Notes: generated by a model not told the origin, from the letters alone. A stretch of DNA of 64,000 nt from Pseudomonas sp. Seg1 (GCF_018326005.1 NZ_AP021903.1:6321501-6385500), one strand, 5' to 3'. Positions 26,248 to 36,750 are shown, counted from the stretch's first letter. Numbers and translations are program-made.

Positions 26248-27168
26248 TCAGCTCAAGCGTGTTACAGCCGGCAGCGCCATGGCGCGGACTTCGCCTTGCA
26301 GGAAGTCGCTGAGGCGGCGCAAACGTTCACCTCCCGGACGGGTTTTTGGCCACACGAGGTAATAATTCAGGCCGCTGGCGACGGCGGTCGGCCACGGCAG
26401 ACTCAAGCGCCCCTGCGCCACATCCTCGGCGACCATCAGCAAATCGCCCATTGACACGCCGTACCCACGAGCCGCCGCGATCATGCCCAACTCCAGGGTA
26501 TCGAACACCTGCCCGCCCTTGAGCGAGACCTGATCAGACAGCCCCATGTGCTCCAGCCAACTGCGCCAGTCGCGGCGATCCGGTGTCGGGTGCAGCAACT
26601 CGGCGCTGGCCAGTCGCGCCACGTCCCAGGGCTGATCGTTCAGCAGGTTCGGCGCACCGACCGGAATCAGCTCCTCGGGAAACAGCAGGCTGGCCTCCCA
26701 GTCTGGCGGGAAATGTCCGTCGCTCAGAAGCACCGCACAATCGAACGGCTCATTGTTGAAGTCCACCGAATCCACATCCATCCACGCGCTGGTCAATTGC
26801 ACTTCGTTGCCCGGCTGCAAATGACGGAAGCGACTGAGCCGCGCCAGCAACCAGCGCATGGTCAGGGTCGACGGCGCTTTCATGCGCAGGATGTCGTCCT
26901 CGGCACGCAAGGTATTGCAAGCGCGCTCCAAAGCGGTGAACCCGTCACGGATGCCCGGCAACAGCATCCGCGCCGATTCGGTCAGTTGCAGATTGCGCCC
27001 GCTGCGGTGAAACAGCCGGCAGGCGAAATGTTCCTCAAGCGTACGAATATGCCGACTGACCGCACTTTGAGTGATCGACAACTCTTCGGCGGCGCGGGTG
27101 AACGAGCTATGCCGCGCCGCCGCTTCAAATGCGCGCAGGGCATACAACGGAGGAAGTCGACGGGACAT
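26248..27168 (-). CDS. LysR-type regulator (GcvA-like)
   Basis: A 306-residue LysR protein. The winged helix-turn-helix is [20 protein letters not shown] ... [14 protein letters not shown] (residues 10-55), and the effector-binding domain resembles GcvA-type regulators ([21 protein letters not shown]). The ATG at 27168 has AGGAG upstream; a TTG two codons earlier is not needed. It is transcribed away from the MATE gene, a pairing also seen in P. aeruginosa (PA5293-PA5294), so it may control that efflux gene. Effector unknown. Confidence 0.9.
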   Translation of the reverse strand: MSRRLPPLYALRAFEAAARHSSFTRAAEELSITQSAVSRHIRTLEEHFACRLFHRSGRNLQLTESARMLLPGIRDGFTALERACNTLRAEDDILRMKAPSTLTMRWLLARLSRFRHLQPGNEVQLTSAWMDVDSVDFNNEPFDCAVLLSDGHFPPDWEASLLFPEELIPVGAPNLLNDQPWDVARLASAELLHPTPDRRDWRSWLEHMGLSDQVSLKGGQVFDTLELGMIAAARGYGVSMGDLLMVAEDVAQGRLSLPWPTAVASGLNYYLVWPKTRPGGERLRRLSDFLQGEVRAMALPAVTRLS

Positions 27169-27321
27169 GCACAAAGCTCCTGTTTACGGGATACGGCCAA
27201 TCTGTCGGCATCTTCTCAGGATGAGTTTTAATCATGCAACCCATCCTTTTTATCCCTTTGTGCAATCCCCTCCAAGCGCCGAGAATCGACGGTCCCTTGT
27301 TCCCTCTATTGATGAGTGGTG

Positions 27322-28725
27322 ATGACCATGCAGCATCCTGTGCGTACCGAACTCTGGGCCATCCTGCGGCTATCGGGGCCGTTGATCGCTTCACAGTTGG
27401 CGCACATGTTGATGGTGCTGACCGACACCCTGATGATGGCGCGCATCAGCCCCGAAGCCCTGGCCGGCGGCGGGCTGGGCGCGGCGAGCTATTCGTTCGT
27501 GTCGATCTTCTGCATCGGCGTGATCGCTGCGGTCGGCACCCTGGTGGCGATCCGTCAGGGCGCCGGCGACATCATTGGCGCGGCACGCCTGACTCAGGCC
27601 GGATTGTGGCTGGCGTGGCTGATGGCGCTGGGTGCCGGGTTGCTGCTGTGGAATCTGAAACCGCTGTTACTGCTGTTCGGCCAGACCGAAACCAACGTCA
27701 CCGCAGCCGGACAATTCCTGATCGCCCTGCCCTTCGCCCTGCCGGGCTATTTGAGCTTCATGGCCCTGCGCGGCTTCACCAGTGCAATTGGCCGGGCGAC
27801 CCCGGTGATGGTCATCAGCCTTGGCGGCACGGTGGCCAATTTCCTGCTCAATTACGCATTGATCACCGGTATGTTCGGCCTGCCGAAACTGGGCCTGATG
27901 GGCATCGGTCTGGTCACGGCGATTGTCGCCAACTGCATGGCGCTCGCGCTGGCCTGGCATATCCGTCGGCATCCGGCCTACGACGCTTATCCATTGCGTA
28001 CCGGCCTGTCGCGGCCAAATCGCCAATACTTGAAAGAGTTGTGGCGCCTCGGCCTGCCGATTGGAGGCACCTACGCAGTGGAGGTCGGTTTGTTCGCCTT
28101 CGCGGCGCTGTGCATGGGCACCATGGGCAGTACGCAAATGGGTGCGCACCAGATTGCCCTGCAGATCGTTTCGGTAGCGTTCATGGTGCCAGCGGGCATG
28201 TCGTACGCGATCACCATGCGCATCGGCCAGCATTACGGCGCCGGACAATTGAACGTTGCGCGGATGTCCGGGCGGGTCGGGATCGTCTTCGGTGCGGTGG
28301 TGATGCTGGGTTTTGCCATGGTGTTCTGGCTGCTGCCGAATCAATTGGTCGGGTTGTTCCTTGATCACAATGATCCGGCGTTTGCTGAAGTGATTCGCCT
28401 GGCAGTGAGCCTGCTGGCGGTGGCGGCGTGGTTCGAGTTGTTCGACGGCACGCAGACGATTGCCATGGGCTGCATCCGTGGGCTCAAGGATGCCAAGACC
28501 ACGTTCTTGGTCGGGCTCGGTTGCTATTGGCTGATCGGTGCGCCGGCGGCGTGGTGGATGGCGTTCCACCTGAACTGGGGGCCGACGGGGGTGTGGTGGG
28601 GCCTGGCGCTGGGCCTGGCGTGTGCGGCGGTGAGTTTGACGCTGGCGTTTGAGTGGAAGATGAAGCGGATGATTCGGCGTGAACCTGCATCCTCAAGTCA
28701 CTACACGGTCGCGCAGCCTGACTGA
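27322..28725 (+). CDS. MATE family multidrug efflux transporter
   Basis: A 467-residue MATE/NorM-type transporter with twelve hydrophobic helices. The first, LSGPLIASQLAHMLMVLTDTLMM, and the internal repeat in the second half (LPIGGTYAVEVGLFAFAALCMG) are family hallmarks. It exports cationic drugs using a sodium or proton gradient at the inner membrane. Three in-frame starts cluster at 27316 (GTG), 27322 and 27328; the ribosome-binding site is poor for all, so the exact N-terminus is open by a few residues. Paired with the divergent LysR gene. Confidence 0.92.
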   Translation: MTMQHPVRTELWAILRLSGPLIASQLAHMLMVLTDTLMMARISPEALAGGGLGAASYSFVSIFCIGVIAAVGTLVAIRQGAGDIIGAARLTQAGLWLAWLMALGAGLLLWNLKPLLLLFGQTETNVTAAGQFLIALPFALPGYLSFMALRGFTSAIGRATPVMVISLGGTVANFLLNYALITGMFGLPKLGLMGIGLVTAIVANCMALALAWHIRRHPAYDAYPLRTGLSRPNRQYLKELWRLGLPIGGTYAVEVGLFAFAALCMGTMGSTQMGAHQIALQIVSVAFMVPAGMSYAITMRIGQHYGAGQLNVARMSGRVGIVFGAVVMLGFAMVFWLLPNQLVGLFLDHNDPAFAEVIRLAVSLLAVAAWFELFDGTQTIAMGCIRGLKDAKTTFLVGLGCYWLIGAPAAWWMAFHLNWGPTGVWWGLALGLACAAVSLTLAFEWKMKRMIRREPASSSHYTVAQPD

Positions 28726-28748
28726 GATCCCTTGTAGGAGTGAGCCTT

Positions 28749-28881
28749 TGTGGCGAGGGGATTTATCCCCGATGGGTGGCGAAGCCGCCCCAACACCGGT
28801 AGCTGGGGTTTATAAGATGTTCCCAGTGCCAAGGTTTTGCGACTGCTTCGCAGCCGATCGGGGATAAATCCCCTCGCCACA
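28749..28881. repeat. REP/BIME palindrome (GGCGAGGGGATTTATCCCC type)
   Basis: Facing arms TGTGGCGAGGGGATTTATCC and GGATAAATCCCCTCGCCACA, with inner GGTGGCGAAGCCGCC and CTGCTTCGCAG hairpins. Sits in the convergent gap after the MATE gene. Confidence 0.9.
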
Positions 28882-28907
28882 ATGTTGTTCCAAATTGAGT
28901 TATGGAG

Positions 28908-30581
28908 TTAGCTCACGACTTCCAGTGCTGGGTGCTGACTCGATCCGAAGGTCAGGTACGCCACTAGCTCCGCCAACGGCAGCGGCTTGCTGATCAGATA
29001 CCCCTGCACCTGATCGCAACCAAACCCGCGCAGCAATTCGAGCTGCTCCGGCGTTTCCACCCCTTCCGCCACCACCTCCAGATGCAGGTTGTGCGCAAGA
29101 TTGATCATCGCGTGCACCAGTTTGCGGTTTTCTTCGCGCTGTTCCATGCCGCCGACGAAGCTCTTGTCGATCTTCAGCAGAGTGATCGGCAGGCTGTTGA
29201 GGTGCACGAACGATGAGAATCCGGTGCCGAAGTCATCCAGCGAAAAGCGCACGCCAAGACGGCCGAGGGCGTCCATGGTCTGTTTGACCAGATCGCTGCG
29301 GCGCATCACCGCGGTCTCGGTCAGTTCGAACTCCAGCCACTGCGCCTCGACACCGCGCTCGGCAATCAGACGGCTGAGGGTCGGCAGCAACTGGCTGTCC
29401 TGAAACTGACGGAAGGACAGGTTGATCGCCATGTGCAGCGCCGGTAAACCGTGCTCGCGCAGGGCCTGCATGTCGCGCAGCGCACGGGAAATCACCCAGT
29501 AGCCCAGCGGCACAATCAAGCCACTCTGCTCGGCCAGCGGCACGAATTCGCTTGGCGGCAGCAAGCCACGCTCACTGTGACGCCAGCGCACCAAGGCTTC
29601 GAGGCCGACGATCTGGCCGTCTTCGAGATTCAGCCGTGGCTGGTAATGCAGCTCCAGCTCATCGCGACGCAAGGCCCGGCGCAGCTCGCTTTCGAGGTCG
29701 GCCATGCTCCGTGCGTTGCGATTGATGCGTTCGTTGAAGATATGGAAGGTGCAGCCCTGGGTGCTCTTGGCCTGCTGCATGGCGATGTGCGCGTGCCACA
29801 TCAGCGGGTCGGCGCCACCCTGTGCGCGGGCATGGGCAATACCAAGGCTCGAGCCGATCAACAGGCTTTCGCCGTCGACCCAATAAGGTTCGGCCAAGGC
29901 TTCGGTGATGCGTTCGGCCATCCACTCGGCGCGTTGCGGTGCGCGGCGGGTATCGATCAGCAGGGCAAATTCGTCGCTGCCCAGCCGCGCCAGTTGATCA
30001 CCGGCCTCCAGCTGGCTTTTCAGCCGCGAGACGACTTGCAGAATCAAGCGGTCGCCGGCCTGATGGCCGAGGGCGTCGTTGGCGTGACGGAAATTATCGA
30101 GGTCTAGATGCCCGAGCGCCAGGCCACGACCGTCGCCTTCGGCAAGGCGTGCGGTGAGCAAGGTCTGGAAGCCCTGACGGTTGGCGATACCGGTCAGCGG
30201 GTCCTGTTCGGCAAGACGTTGCAGGGTGTTTTCGAGAACGCCGCGTTCGCGCACATGGCGCAGGCAACGCCGCAGCATGCCGGCATCGAGCGCGTCGAAC
30301 ACCAGCCAGTCACTGACGCCAACGGGCGCGGTCTCGGGTTCGTGTTCCAGCAGCAATACCGTCGGCAGGCTGCAACGACCGGGCGCCGGCTGCAACGCCG
30401 GAAGGGTCAACAGCACGGCATGGCGGTTGTCTTCGAACAAACTGCTGACCGACTCCCAGTTCGGCGCGCTGATCAGCACCGCCGCGCTCCCCATCGGAGC
30501 CAGACACTCACGCAATAACGCTGTCCACGCTGGCTCTTCGGCCAGTAGCAGCAAACGCAAGGGTTCGACAGGCGTAGACAA
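28908..30581 (-). CDS. GGDEF-EAL protein, probable c-di-GMP phosphodiesterase
   Basis: A 557-residue protein. Residues 1-110 look like a degenerate receiver domain. The GGDEF domain has GSDEF (201-205) instead of GGDEF, which suggests weak or no cyclase activity. The EAL domain keeps EAL (328-330), NLSF, ELTE, DDFGTG (449-454), K470 and VAEGVE, so phosphodiesterase activity is expected. By gene order it matches PA5295, known as the phosphodiesterase ProE. The start is an uncommon TTG at 30581 with AGGGAGCTAGC in front; no closer ATG has a ribosome-binding site. Confidence 0.9.
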   Translation of the reverse strand: MSTPVEPLRLLLLAEEPAWTALLRECLAPMGSAAVLISAPNWESVSSLFEDNRHAVLLTLPALQPAPGRCSLPTVLLLEHEPETAPVGVSDWLVFDALDAGMLRRCLRHVRERGVLENTLQRLAEQDPLTGIANRQGFQTLLTARLAEGDGRGLALGHLDLDNFRHANDALGHQAGDRLILQVVSRLKSQLEAGDQLARLGSDEFALLIDTRRAPQRAEWMAERITEALAEPYWVDGESLLIGSSLGIAHARAQGGADPLMWHAHIAMQQAKSTQGCTFHIFNERINRNARSMADLESELRRALRRDELELHYQPRLNLEDGQIVGLEALVRWRHSERGLLPPSEFVPLAEQSGLIVPLGYWVISRALRDMQALREHGLPALHMAINLSFRQFQDSQLLPTLSRLIAERGVEAQWLEFELTETAVMRRSDLVKQTMDALGRLGVRFSLDDFGTGFSSFVHLNSLPITLLKIDKSFVGGMEQREENRKLVHAMINLAHNLHLEVVAEGVETPEQLELLRGFGCDQVQGYLISKPLPLAELVAYLTFGSSQHPALEVVS

Positions 30582-30843
30582 GCTAGCTCCCTAGACTCTG
30601 CAATGGTGTGGGCGGGGCATTATGCCGTTGCGCAGTTCAATGACCAAATGACAACGGTTATCAAAACGTTATTTTGTGTCACGAATGAGAACATTAGTCG
30701 CAAAATCTCCGCGCATCCTCCGCGAAAGTAACAAAACCGGCAAATTTGAATCGCGTGGTGCGTCACAAGTCGGACAGAGCAGCACAATTCTCTGAGCCTG
30801 TTAAAATGCCGGCCCATTTCGTCAACGACTCCCGAATTTTCGT

Positions 30844-32853
30844 ATGTCCCGACTCAATCCCCGGCAGCAAGAAGCCGTGAACTACGTCGGCGGCCCTCTA
30901 TTGGTGCTCGCCGGTGCTGGCTCCGGCAAGACCAGCGTGATCACGCGCAAGATCGCGCACCTGATCCAGAACTGCGGCATCCGCGCCCAGTACATCGTCG
31001 CCATGACCTTTACCAACAAGGCCGCGCGCGAGATGAAGGAGCGGGTCGGCACCCTGCTGCGTGCCGGCGAAGGTCGCGGCCTGACGGTCTGCACCTTCCA
31101 CAACCTGGGCCTGAACATCATCCGCAAGGAACACGCGCGGCTGGGCTACAAACCCGGTTTCTCGATCTTCGACGAGACCGACGTCAAAGCCCTGATGACC
31201 GACATCATGCAGAAGGAATACGCAGGCGACGACGGCGTCGACGAGATCAAGAACATGATCGGCGCCTGGAAAAACGACCTGATCCTGCCGCCGCAAGCGC
31301 TGGAGAACGCGCGCAATCCGAAAGAACAGACTGCCGCGATCGTCTACACCCACTACCAGCGCACGCTCAAGGCGTTCAACGCGGTGGACTTCGACGACCT
31401 GATCCTGCTGCCGGTAAAGCTCTTCGAAGAGCACGCCGACATTCTCGAAAAGTGGCAGAACAAGGTGCGCTACCTGCTGGTCGACGAATACCAGGACACC
31501 AACGCCAGCCAGTACTTGCTGGTTAAGATGCTGATCGGCAAGCGCAACCAGTTCACCGTGGTGGGCGACGACGACCAGTCGATCTACGCCTGGCGCGGCG
31601 CACGGCCGGAAAACCTGATGTTGCTCAAGGACGACTATCCGTCGCTGAAAGTGGTGATGCTGGAGCAGAACTACCGCTCCACCAGCCGCATCCTGCGTTG
31701 TGCCAACGTGCTGATCTCGAACAACCCGCACGAATTCGAAAAGCAGCTGTGGAGTGAGATGGGCCACGGTGACGAGATCCGCGTGATCCGCTGCCGCAAC
31801 GAGGACGCCGAAGCCGAGCGCGTGGCCATGGAAATCCTCAGCCTGCACTTGCGCACCGACCGCCCGTACAGCGATTTCGCGATCCTCTATCGCGGTAACT
31901 ACCAGGCCAAGCTGATCGAGCTGAAGTTGCAGCACCACCAGGTGCCGTACCGCCTGAGCGGCGGCAACAGCTTCTTCGGCCGTCAGGAAGTGAAAGACCT
32001 GATGGCCTACTTCCGCCTGATCGTGAACCCGGACGACGACAACGCCTTCCTGCGGGTGATCAACGTGCCGCGCCGTGAAATCGGCTCGACCACCCTGGAA
32101 AAACTCGGCAACTACGCCACCGAACGCAAGATCTCGATGTACGCCGCCACCGACGAAATCGGCCTTGGCGAACACCTCGACAGCCGCTTCACCGATCGTC
32201 TGGCGCGCTTCAAGCGCTTCATGGACAAGGTCCGCGAGCAGTGCGCCGGCGAAGACCCGATCTCGGCGCTGCGCAGCATGGTCATGGACATCGACTACGA
32301 GAACTGGCTGCGCACCAACAGCTCCAGCGACAAGGCTGCCGACTACCGGATGAGCAACGTCTGGTTCCTGATCGAGGCGTTGAAAAACACGCTCGAGAAG
32401 GACGAAGAAGGCGAGATGACCGTCGAAGACGCCATTGGCAAACTGGTCCTGCGCGACATGCTCGAGCGTCAGCAGGAAGAAGAGGACGGCGCCGAAGGCG
32501 TGCAGATGATGACCCTGCATGCGTCCAAGGGTCTGGAATTCCCCTACGTGTTCATCATGGGCATGGAAGAGGAAATACTCCCGCACCGTTCCAGCATCGA
32601 AGCCGACACCATCGAAGAAGAACGCCGCTTGGCCTACGTGGGCATCACCCGCGCCCGTCAGACCCTGGCCTTCACCTTCGCTGCCAAGCGCAAACAGTAC
32701 GGCGAGATCATCGATTGCGCGCCCAGCCGCTTCCTCGATGAGCTGCCGCCGGACGATCTGGCGTGGGAAGGCAACGACGACACACCGACCGAAGTCAAAG
32801 CCGTGCGCGGCAACAACGCATTGGCCGATATACGCGCGATGTTAAAGCGCTAG
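30844..32853 (+). CDS. rep: ATP-dependent DNA helicase Rep
   Basis: A 669-residue superfamily 1A helicase. Walker A is LAGAGSGKT near residue 22-30, Walker B VDEYQDTN near 215, DDDQSIYAWRGA (motif III), QNYRST (motif IV), MTLHASKGLEF (motif V) and VGITRAR (motif VI). Rep moves 3'-5' and clears proteins ahead of the replication fork. The N-terminus NPRQQEAVNYVGGPLLVLAG and length are typical of Rep rather than UvrD. Divergent from the GGDEF-EAL gene; xpt follows by 57 bp. Confidence 0.96.
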   Translation: MSRLNPRQQEAVNYVGGPLLVLAGAGSGKTSVITRKIAHLIQNCGIRAQYIVAMTFTNKAAREMKERVGTLLRAGEGRGLTVCTFHNLGLNIIRKEHARLGYKPGFSIFDETDVKALMTDIMQKEYAGDDGVDEIKNMIGAWKNDLILPPQALENARNPKEQTAAIVYTHYQRTLKAFNAVDFDDLILLPVKLFEEHADILEKWQNKVRYLLVDEYQDTNASQYLLVKMLIGKRNQFTVVGDDDQSIYAWRGARPENLMLLKDDYPSLKVVMLEQNYRSTSRILRCANVLISNNPHEFEKQLWSEMGHGDEIRVIRCRNEDAEAERVAMEILSLHLRTDRPYSDFAILYRGNYQAKLIELKLQHHQVPYRLSGGNSFFGRQEVKDLMAYFRLIVNPDDDNAFLRVINVPRREIGSTTLEKLGNYATERKISMYAATDEIGLGEHLDSRFTDRLARFKRFMDKVREQCAGEDPISALRSMVMDIDYENWLRTNSSSDKAADYRMSNVWFLIEALKNTLEKDEEGEMTVEDAIGKLVLRDMLERQQEEEDGAEGVQMMTLHASKGLEFPYVFIMGMEEEILPHRSSIEADTIEEERRLAYVGITRARQTLAFTFAAKRKQYGEIIDCAPSRFLDELPPDDLAWEGNDDTPTEVKAVRGNNALADIRAMLKR

Positions 32854-32859
32854 AATTGA

Positions 32860-33483
<624 letters not shown>

Positions 33484-33503
33484 TCCAGCCTCACCGCAGC
33501 CCC

Positions 33504-33597
33504 CCTGTAGGAGTGAGCCTGCTCGCGATGGCGGTGTATCAGCTGATATTTTCGTCAGCTGATACACCGCCATCGCGAGCAGGCTCACTCCTACAGT
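33504..33597. repeat. Nearly perfect 94-bp palindrome, REP type (TAGGAGTGAGCCTGCTCGCGATGG)
   Basis: Arms CCTGTAGGAGTGAGCCTGCT and AGGCTCACTCCTACAG extend inward as GCGGTGTATCAGCTGA / TCAGCTGATACACCGC with only a tiny loop. Located in the convergent gap after xpt. Confidence 0.92.
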
Positions 33598-33614
33598 TGT
33601 TTTGGGCCAGGCAG

Positions 33615-35537
33615 TTATTGCGCGGTGGCCTTCAGGCCGGTAAGGAGCAGGCGCTGGAAAAGGTCTTCCTTCAGGCCTTCCGGGTTCGTGAGCTGCATCC
33701 GCTCCAGATGCTCTGGATACAACGAAGCCTCCGGCGCATCCAGCGCTGCTTTGCCCAGCTCCAGAATCTCGGTCAGCTTGAACTTGCTCTTCAGCCAGTT
33801 CAGCGCCCGCAGCAAATCCCTCTCTATCACTGTGAAATCACAGCCCAGCGGATACTCCGGAAACAGATGCGGATGCTTCGCTGCAATTGCCTGCAAACGT
33901 TGCGGCGTGTTCTCGGCAAATCGCGGATCGATGCGGAAACCCTTCGGCAATTTACCAACCTTCTGCGCCTGCTCGATCAGCCCCGGCTGGAAGCGTGAGT
34001 CGCTGATATTGAGCAACGCCTCAATGACCGCCGCGTCAGTCTTGCCGCGCAAATCAGCAATGCCGTATTCGGTGACCACGATATCGCGCAGATGCCGTGG
34101 AATCGTGCAATGGCCATATTCCCAGACGATGTTGGAACTGACATCGCCACCGGACTCACGCCAGCTGCGCAGTATCAGAATCGAACGCGCATCGTGCAGC
34201 GCGTGGCCCTGGGCGACGAAGTTGTACTGTCCGCCAACGCCGCTGAGCACCCGCCCGTCTTCCAGTTGATCGGCCACGCCCGCGCCAAGCAGAGTCATGG
34301 TGAACACGGTGTTGATGAACCGCGCATCAAGCCTTTGCAGGCGCTTGAGTTCTTCCTGGCCATAGAGCTCGTTGATGTAGCTGATGCGGGTCATGTTGAA
34401 TTCGAGGCGCTTGCTCTGCGGCAGCTCGCGCAGGCGCTCGTAAAAACTGCGCGGGCCGAGGAAGAAACCGCCGTGCACCGAGATGCCATCGATTTGCGCC
34501 GCTTCATCGAGAGTGCCGGCATTGGCCTGTTCCTGCGTCTGCACGTCGGGGTAGACCTTGCGCCGTATGATCCCGGCGTCCGCCAGCACCAGCAGGCCGT
34601 TGACGAACATTTCGCTGCAACCGTACAGGCCTTTGGCGAACGGTCCGGTGCCACCCTCGCGCTCGATCAACTGCGCCCACTTGCTGAGGTTTATGTCGTT
34701 GAGCAACGCTTGATAACCGCCATTATCGGCCTGACGCGCGAGCAATGCGGCAGTCAGCGCATCGCCCATCGAGCCGATGCCGATCTGCAACGTACCGCCG
34801 TCGCGCACCAGCGTACTGGCATGCAGACCGATGAAATGATCCTGAAAACCAACCGGCATGTTCGGCGTGGAAAACAGCGTGCTGCTGTCCTTCGCGTCGA
34901 TCAGCAGGTCGAAAGTGTCGATGTCGACCTCGGCATCGCCGGGCATGTACGGCAGATCGGTGTGCACCTGCCCGACCAGCAGAATCGTCTCCCCAGCCTC
35001 ACGGCGTTTGGCGATCATCGGCAACAGGTCGAGGGTGATGTCCGGGTTGCAACTCAGGCTTAGACGATCAGGATGTTCGCTACTGCTGGCGAGCAACTGC
35101 GCCACCAGGTTCAGGCCGGCGGCGTTGATGTCGCGGGCGGCGTGGCTGTAGTTGCTGCTGACGTAATCCTGCTGGGCCGGCGCGCTGTTGAGCAGCCTGC
35201 CGGGCTGCATGAAGAACTGCTCGATGCGGATATTGGCGGGCAGGCTGTCGCGTTGCAGATCGGCGAGGAAATCGAATTCGGGGTAATCACCGAAGACACG
35301 CTCGACGAAGGGCTCGATGAAGCGCTTCTGCAGACCGTCGCCCAGGCTCGGCCGCCCCAGGCAGAGCGCGGTGTAGATCGTCAGTTGCCGTTCGGGCAGG
35401 TCCTTGATGCGCCGGTACAGCGCGTTGACGAAATGATTGGGCTTGCCCAGCCCCAGCGGCAAGCCCATGTGGATATGCGCCGGCAACCGTGCGAGCACGT
35501 CGTCCACTGCCTGTTCGATCGAACACAACTGCACCAT
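33615..35537 (-). CDS. Acetyl-CoA hydrolase/transferase family protein
   Basis: A 640-residue member of the acetyl-CoA hydrolase/transferase (CoA transferase fold) family. The C-terminal half has the active-site region YNFVAQGHALHDARSILILRS and IVTEYGIADLRGKTD, the latter including the conserved glycine-rich EYGIADLRG signature. The family interconverts acetyl-CoA and another acyl-CoA or acid (succinate, propionate) in the cytoplasm; the exact acceptor cannot be told. Longer than the 500-residue core, as in the Pseudomonas homologues. The ATG at 35537 is preceded by GGGAGGCTTCAG; the frame extending to 35636 enters AT-rich island DNA and is rejected. Confidence 0.85.
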   Translation of the reverse strand: MVQLCSIEQAVDDVLARLPAHIHMGLPLGLGKPNHFVNALYRRIKDLPERQLTIYTALCLGRPSLGDGLQKRFIEPFVERVFGDYPEFDFLADLQRDSLPANIRIEQFFMQPGRLLNSAPAQQDYVSSNYSHAARDINAAGLNLVAQLLASSSEHPDRLSLSCNPDITLDLLPMIAKRREAGETILLVGQVHTDLPYMPGDAEVDIDTFDLLIDAKDSSTLFSTPNMPVGFQDHFIGLHASTLVRDGGTLQIGIGSMGDALTAALLARQADNGGYQALLNDINLSKWAQLIEREGGTGPFAKGLYGCSEMFVNGLLVLADAGIIRRKVYPDVQTQEQANAGTLDEAAQIDGISVHGGFFLGPRSFYERLRELPQSKRLEFNMTRISYINELYGQEELKRLQRLDARFINTVFTMTLLGAGVADQLEDGRVLSGVGGQYNFVAQGHALHDARSILILRSWRESGGDVSSNIVWEYGHCTIPRHLRDIVVTEYGIADLRGKTDAAVIEALLNISDSRFQPGLIEQAQKVGKLPKGFRIDPRFAENTPQRLQAIAAKHPHLFPEYPLGCDFTVIERDLLRALNWLKSKFKLTEILELGKAALDAPEASLYPEHLERMQLTNPEGLKEDLFQRLLLTGLKATAQ

Positions 35538-35614
35538 CTGAAGCCTCCCGCCCGTTCCGTGAATAGAGGTAGACCGAGCTTGCCGGGGATTTACTTCCAA
35601 AGAAAGGCCGAGTG

Positions 35615-35833
35615 ATGCGAAAAATTTCAAAACCACCCAAAGTAGAAATTGAAACCTTCGCTACAACCACAATCAACGAAAAGAGAAAAACCAACAATAA
35701 CAACGAACTATTTATGACGAAAGAATTGCCCTACAAACCCAGAACCAAACTCCTACAACAAGCAGAAGTTTTATCGCGCAAAATAACAGGAAACATCTCA
35801 GTTACACTTATTTCACCATTAGCTAGGATTTGA
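35615..35833 (+). CDS. 72-aa basic peptide, first gene of an AT-rich island
   Basis: Unrecognised. The sequence starts MRKISKPPKVEIETF, has an Asn run (NNNNELF) near residue 28, and ends ITGNISVTLISPLARI. It is rich in Lys/Arg, has no Cys, and no membrane segment. The stop codon overlaps the start of the next gene (TTGA), so it is translationally coupled to a membrane protein. Gene order (small peptide, membrane proteins, ATPase) recalls systems that export a small peptide, but no maturation enzyme is present. An internal ATG would give a 39-residue form (MTKELPYKPR...). AT content is far above neighbours. Confidence 0.55.
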   Translation: MRKISKPPKVEIETFATTTINEKRKTNNNNELFMTKELPYKPRTKLLQQAEVLSRKITGNISVTLISPLARI

Positions 35834-36741
35834 CAACCAACAGCACAGGAACCACATCAGATGGAATATCCAAGCCAATGAGAAAAAACATCACACCTTG
35901 TTGTTTCGGACTCATGATCGCAGCCGTAAGCGCAGCCTCACCTTATTTGATGGGAAATTCAATAAACCTCTATCTGATTCAGGACAGCTCATACATAGGC
36001 ATGATCAGCACTGCCTGCTTAATCATCATATTAACCCCAATACTACGATTACTAGCAAACATACACATACAAAAAATCTCATCAAAAACCAGACTTATTC
36101 TAAAAAACAACTTAATAACCCACCTATCCACTAACAACCCTTCAATCAAAAGAAATAACGGGGAAATTATTGATTTAATTGACGGCGACGTGGACAGTTC
36201 GTTATACCTTAATCACGGCATATTTTTCGACATATCACTCAACAGCTCACTAATTATTTTATCCCTGCTGATAACAGCCTATTACTATCCACTCATGACG
36301 CTTGCACCTTTATCAGGAATAGTTTACGCGCTTATTGCGTTCTACATCACGCACAAATCAAGTGACATCCTGTATGCGAAATACGTAACGGAGAACACAA
36401 AGATAATCGGGACCATTTGTAACTTTCTTGCCCAATCAAAGTTCTACAGCGACAAAACGCGTATAGATATAAAAAATATTGAGAGACTCGCCTTTCGATC
36501 GCGCTTGAAATCCTCCATACTCGAGTCACTCTCAGGTACGTGTTATGTACTCGCCATAGGTGTGTTGCTACTTACAGTTATCCACGCGTTAAGCCAGAAC
36601 ATGATGAGCACTGGGGCAATCTTTGCCTCGGCAATATATGTAGAACGTGTACTCAACCCGACAACAGCACTTATTTCAATTTACTTTTCAAACAGAGAAG
36701 CATTCTATCGTCGCAAAAGAATTAATGCGCATGAATTATAA
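35830..36741 (+). CDS. ABC-transporter-like transmembrane protein lacking an ATPase domain (1)
   Basis: A 303-residue integral membrane protein with about six hydrophobic helices (for example CCFGLMIAAVSAASPYLMG; SLIILSLLITAYYYPLMTLAPL; GTCYVLAIGVLLLTVIHAL) arranged like the transmembrane half of a type-IV ABC exporter, with cytoplasmic loops rich in Lys/Arg. No Walker or signature motif follows; the frame stops where the nucleotide-binding domain would begin. The start is taken as TTG 35830 because of coupling to the peptide gene; an ATG at 35878 is an alternative. Low GC, AAA/ATA codons. Confidence 0.65.
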   Translation: MTTNSTGTTSDGISKPMRKNITPCCFGLMIAAVSAASPYLMGNSINLYLIQDSSYIGMISTACLIIILTPILRLLANIHIQKISSKTRLILKNNLITHLSTNNPSIKRNNGEIIDLIDGDVDSSLYLNHGIFFDISLNSSLIILSLLITAYYYPLMTLAPLSGIVYALIAFYITHKSSDILYAKYVTENTKIIGTICNFLAQSKFYSDKTRIDIKNIERLAFRSRLKSSILESLSGTCYVLAIGVLLLTVIHALSQNMMSTGAIFASAIYVERVLNPTTALISIYFSNREAFYRRKRINAHEL

Positions 36742-36750
36742 GGACCGGTC

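Noticed and set aside
35615..35833. Lasso peptide or lanthipeptide precursor
   Set aside because: There is no cysteine, no glycine-plus-acid ring motif at the required spacing, and no protease or cyclase gene next to it.
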